From the NCBI GenBank assembly GCA_013398955.1, contig VWPU01010346.1:18942-82941 (forward strand): a stretch of DNA of 64,000 bases. The letters run 5' to 3'. Shown piece after piece: positions 60,835 through 64,000 of the stretch (position 1 is its first letter; each line of letters opens with the position of its first letter). The DNA comes from Callaeas wilsoni (lineage: Eukaryota > Chordata > Aves > Passeriformes > Callaeidae). The position numbers and the translations under genes are program-made. The notes below the pieces were generated by a model. It worked only from the letters and a program-made list of their open reading frames with translations. It was not told the origin of the DNA and made no database searches.

Positions 60835-62632
60835 CCCACTTGGATAGGAGCCCTCAAAGCAGAGTTACCTGTGACATTCCATAAGGCTTCCCTGGAGACC
60901 AAAAATCAGTTTTGACACTTTCTCCTGCATCAAACACCAAGTGTTTCAACCTCAGGTCTCTGATAAAGTTCGCTGGACAGCTTTAAATTCACACAATAAA
61001 CCCTCTGTCTGGGGCAAGGGGCTGTCCAGTCTGAGCACCTGTGCTCAGGTACAGCCTCAGAGCGAGGGCAATGTCAACGTGACACCAAGCAGGTATCTGA
61101 ATCACGGTGGCTGTGAGGTGGTGTCACTCTGAGACAATCCTGCTATCAGAGTTCTCTGCACTAGCAATGTTCAAAGGGGCCCTTTTCCCAAATGTAACCA
61201 TTGCGAGCGAGTAGCAAAAAACACCAAAACTTTAAAAATGGCAAGTCTGAGCCAGGAATTTTCGGATAATTACATTCCCAAGGAATAGCCAAAAAGGAAA
61301 GCACAACATAAAAGAAAAAAGGTGAAAAATAGTAAAGTTTAATAGTTACAAGAAAAACACACAGATTTGAGCAAAATCTCAGGGAATCAATAAAACAACT
61401 GCTGAAATAGCAATAAAGTATCAACAGCACTGGGGACAGCAGCTCTCAGACCTGTGGGAAGACACACAAGATCCTGAGCAGATCCACTCTGGACACTGCT
61501 GAGGACAGGGACAGCAGTGATGTCCCGCAGATCCCTGGATCTGTACCTGGAACAGAACAACGACCATTTGATCCCAGACAGGAGGAGGAGGGAACACAAA
61601 CACGGCTGAGTTTACCCATGGCACTCTGGGCAGCACTTTCCACAACAGAGCATTGTTAGTCACTACCCACCGCCTCACAGCGTTCTGGAAGCACCTAGAG
61701 AGTCCCTTCCTTGGGTGTGTGATGTAGCAGGGCACTGGTGAATCTCCCTCAGCTTTCCTGCCCCGAGCACAGCACAGCATACCTTCCCCAGCCTGAGCAT
61801 TTGGGATTGCCCAGAGGAAATTCCCTCAGTACAACAAGCCACTGTAACTAAAATGGCAGCGTAAGAAGCCTGTAGGGAGACAGTGTAACTGGACTGAAAC
61901 TCCATCCAGGCACACATCTCACACGGCATCACAGAGAGAAACACAAATCAGCCTGCCAGGACCTGGTGTACCTCCCAACCAAGCCCTCCTGCACCACCCT
62001 GTCATCATTCTATCACATATCTGGGTAATTCAATGGCTTTGTCCATCCCATTTCCCAAGGACACGGAACTGCCCGGGTGCCATGGACACTGAGGACTCCA
62101 AGCGGTCTCACATGAAGAGCTATTGGCAAAGCTCCTCATTTCCCAGCCCAGGTGCAGGTAAGTGAGGAAAGGACAATTCATCTTGCCCTGCTGATGCCTT
62201 TCTTCATGCTCTTTTTCCTTTTTTTCACCCTAAGGCACTGTGTGAACAGCCAGCAGGGAGAACCTGAGGCTTCCCATCAGCAAACTCAAGCCAATCCCAT
62301 CTGGAACAAGCAACCCATCCTTCACCTGGCCCTTGACCAACTCATCTGTCTTGTTCACACCCAGACAAACTCAGGGGGCCAGTGAGCTGCATGGCCAGAC
62401 TCTGTCAGCATGAGCACTGCTGGAGGAATTCTTCCTAGAGCACCCCAGCATCTGCCTGTTACAGCAAAAATCTGATCCCAGGTAGCACAACCTAATCTCA
62501 GGCAGCACAACGTGCACGAGGCTTTCCCTCTCCCGCACTCCCTGAAACATGACAAAACTTTGTGTCTGGTGCCCCAGGAGAGTGCCCACACAGTGCTGCC
62601 AGGTCAGCAAACCAAACCCTACCATGGGTAAC

Positions 62633-62799
62633 TCAGGTCACCTCTGCCTCCTCTGCCCTGAGCACGCGGTGCACGCGCTCCTCGGCGCTGTAGTACAGCT
62701 GCCCGCGGCGGAGCTGGGGCTCGTCCAGCTCATACCAGCGCTGCTCATCGAATTCAGGGAAGAAAAAGGCAATTTCTCTGCTGGCTGAGGCAGGTGAGT
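62633..62799 (-). CDS. NME6: NME6 terminal exon
   Basis: Acceptor TTTTGACAG on the minus strand; SPASASREIAFFFPEFDEQ through the acidic C-terminus, stop TGA. Confidence 0.95.
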
Positions 62800-64000
62800 C
62801 TGTCAAAAGAGAGGGAAAGGCAATGAGAGAGAGATGCCAGTCTGCCACAAACCACAAATATGTGCTGGACTCCAAAGGCACCTGGCCAGGTGTTTGTGGG
62901 GTCTGCAGAAGGGAACAAACTGTTCACTTGGAGCCCCAGAACTAAAGCAAAGGCAGACAAAGCGTCATCATTCCTACCTCCCCAAGCACCATCCAAGAAT
63001 GCCAAGCCTACCTGAGCCATGGGTCGTGTTCCTGGTGTCCGTGAGGCCGTAAGCACCTCGGATGGAGTCTGGATCAGTGTGACGGGCTCGGAACACTTTA
63101 GTGGGTCCCATCAGGGATCTCCAGAGAGGGACAGCGTTCTCGTGGGCCAGGATGTAAGCCCACATAGGGCCACTGGGGCAAGGGCCAAGGAACAGAGGAG
63201 ACAAGATTACAAAGAGCACGTTACAAACAGGTTATTTGTCCTTACAAACCTGCACAGTATGGCTGCCATTGGCTGCCATGCTGGGCCCTGGCCTGCCCTG
63301 CCAGGCCATGGGGACGGCCACGGTCCTGCCACGGCACCGAGGCCATGGCGCTGGCACTGGTGACCTACTCCCATTGATGACCTCCACCACCTTCGGGGGT
63401 GTCACCCACCAGGTACCGCTGCTGTCACAGTAGGCTAAGATTCCGACACTCCTCCTCTCGCGGCCAGAGCCTCCCACCCTCGCACATCCCAGCGAACCCC
63501 TCCACACACAGGTCACCTGCAGCGCGGGGCTTCCCCGAGCCCCGCACACCCGCGGCAGGTACCTGGCCATGAACTCCACCAGCCGCTGGTAGAAGAAACG
63601 CCCTGCGGAGAGACATGGACCGAGTCGGTACCGGCCCATGGGCACCGGCCCGAGTCAGCAAACCGCTCCAGCAGTCCCTGAGCCCGCTCGTACCTGCGTG
63701 CTCCCGATAGAAGCGGCGGCTCTGCTCCTGGCCGCACCGCAGCTCCTTGGCGCGGACGATGAGGAACCGGTGACGGAGGATGGCGGCGTGTACGGCCTGT
63801 GGAAAGAGGCGGCGCTGGGGGCGGACCGTGGAGAGGCCTGCTGTGCCGTGCCGTGCCGTGCCGTGCCGTGCCGTGCCGTGCCTGGCCCAGCCCGGCCCGT
63901 CGCTCACCTCGCGCACGAGCGGATGGGCCGCAGCGTCCGGCTTCAGCAGCGCGAGAGTCAACTGCAGCCGCCGCGCGCCGCCGCGCGGGGCCGCCCCCCC
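62633..64000 (-). CDS. NME6: NME6 (nucleoside diphosphate kinase 6), 5' partial
   Basis: NDP kinase family member of the divergent group II, mitochondrial in mammals (family knowledge). Exons on the minus strand: 64000-63908 (open to the window edge), 63796-63694, 63602-63563, 63172-63012, 62799-62633 (stop at 62635-62633). All splice phases agree. Order: LQLTLALLKPDAAAHP (first NDPK strand and KPD motif), FLIVRAKELR, RRFYREH, FFYQRLVEFM, MWAYILAHENAV, RSLMGPTKVFRARH, PDSIRGAYGLTDTRNTTHGSD with the catalytic His, then REIAFFFPEFDEQRWYELDEP, typical of the NME6 C-terminus. No in-frame ATG before LQLTLALL inside the window, so the start codon lies beyond 64000. About 176 residues are covered, against roughly 186-194 in human. 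Confidence 0.95.
63012..63172 (-). CDS. NME6: NME6 exon with catalytic histidine
   Basis: Acceptor TTGCCCCAG, donor GTAGGC on the minus strand. Contains RSLMGPTKVFRARH and GLTDTRNTTHGS; the His of NTTHGS is the NDPK phosphohistidine position. Confidence 0.96.
63563..63602 (-). CDS. NME6: NME6 exon (40 nt)
   Basis: Acceptor CTCCGCAG, donor GTACCT on the minus strand. Encodes RFFYQRLVEFMA; very short but in phase with both neighbours. Confidence 0.93.
63694..63796 (-). CDS. NME6: NME6 exon
   Basis: Acceptor CCACAG, donor GTACGA on the minus strand. AVHAAILRHRFLIVRAKEL through RRFYREHAG. Confidence 0.94.
63842..63882. repeat. (GTGCC)n pentanucleotide microsatellite in NME6 intron 1
   Basis: About eight tandem copies of GTGCC within the 111-nt first NME6 intron. 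Confidence 0.95.
63908..64000 (-). CDS. NME6: NME6 first exon in window (5' partial)
   Basis: Reads ...RRLQLTLALLKPDAAAHPL; donor GAG|GTGAGC (complement of 63907-63902). Open to the window edge. Confidence 0.85.

Larger units (their letters stand above)
59786..62632. other. Sequence downstream of NME6, no gene recognised
   Basis: Holds a CR1 fragment (60600-60735), an A-rich tract (60798-60834) and probably the NME6 3' UTR next to 62632. No canonical minus-strand AATAAA was found close to the NME6 stop. Confidence 0.45.
63400..64000 (-). promoter_or_regulatory. CpG-rich 5' end of NME6
   Basis: Strong CpG and G+C enrichment rising towards the window edge, consistent with a housekeeping-type CpG island spanning the first NME6 exons; the transcription start itself is outside. 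Confidence 0.65.

Noticed and set aside
1..64000. CRISPR arrays, tRNA/rRNA genes or bacterial-type systems
   Set aside because: No spaced direct-repeat array or RNA-gene signature seen by eye; the window is vertebrate nuclear DNA.

Overview
The window looks like bird nuclear DNA. Intron-bearing vertebrate genes are interspersed with antisense and sense fragments of CR1 LINEs (the dominant avian retrotransposon) and with LTR elements of endogenous-retrovirus type. There are no bacterial, phage or organelle features. A neoavian bird, possibly a passerine, fits the LTR content, but the species cannot be fixed from the sequence alone.

Region 1 (1-26,040, + strand) is the 3' three-quarters of GOLGB1 (giantin), the very long Golgi-membrane golgin. 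Sixteen exons with matching splice phases give 2,901 codons, including one 4,952-nt and one 1,951-nt exon. They end in the C-terminal membrane anchor at 24,371-24,505 and a 3' UTR with AATAAA signals. The 5' end lies left of the window. The introns hold CR1 fragments and a polypurine tract.

Region 2 (30,226-43,351, + strand) is HCLS1 (HS1, haematopoietic cortactin homologue). Fourteen phase-consistent coding exons give 521 aa: an acidic N-terminus, four and a half 37-residue cortactin repeats (one more than human HS1), a coiled-coil/proline-rich linker, tyrosine phosphorylation motifs and an SH3 domain. One intron starts with GC instead of GT. The last intron contains a solo LTR. Only 42 nt after the stop begins a 2-kb element made of two LTR-like arms in inverted orientation, with a single N and a 36-bp direct duplication at its centre.

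Region 3 (45,457-64,000) is sparse. It has one intact intronless olfactory receptor gene on the minus strand (48,059-49,006), about 13 kb with no recognisable gene except CR1 pieces, and the minus-strand NME6 gene (62,633 to the right edge), whose start codon is outside the window in a CpG-rich promoter-proximal segment.

GOLGB1 followed by HCLS1 on the same strand is the same neighbour order as in mammals. The next genes (olfactory receptor, NME6) are not the mammalian neighbours, so either the lineage is rearranged or the scaffold is misjoined near the N at 44,595. I see no operon-like or defence-like novel system. The most unusual items are the inverted-LTR element abutting HCLS1, the extra cortactin-repeat exon, the GC-AG intron and the G-rich open intron between repeat exons.
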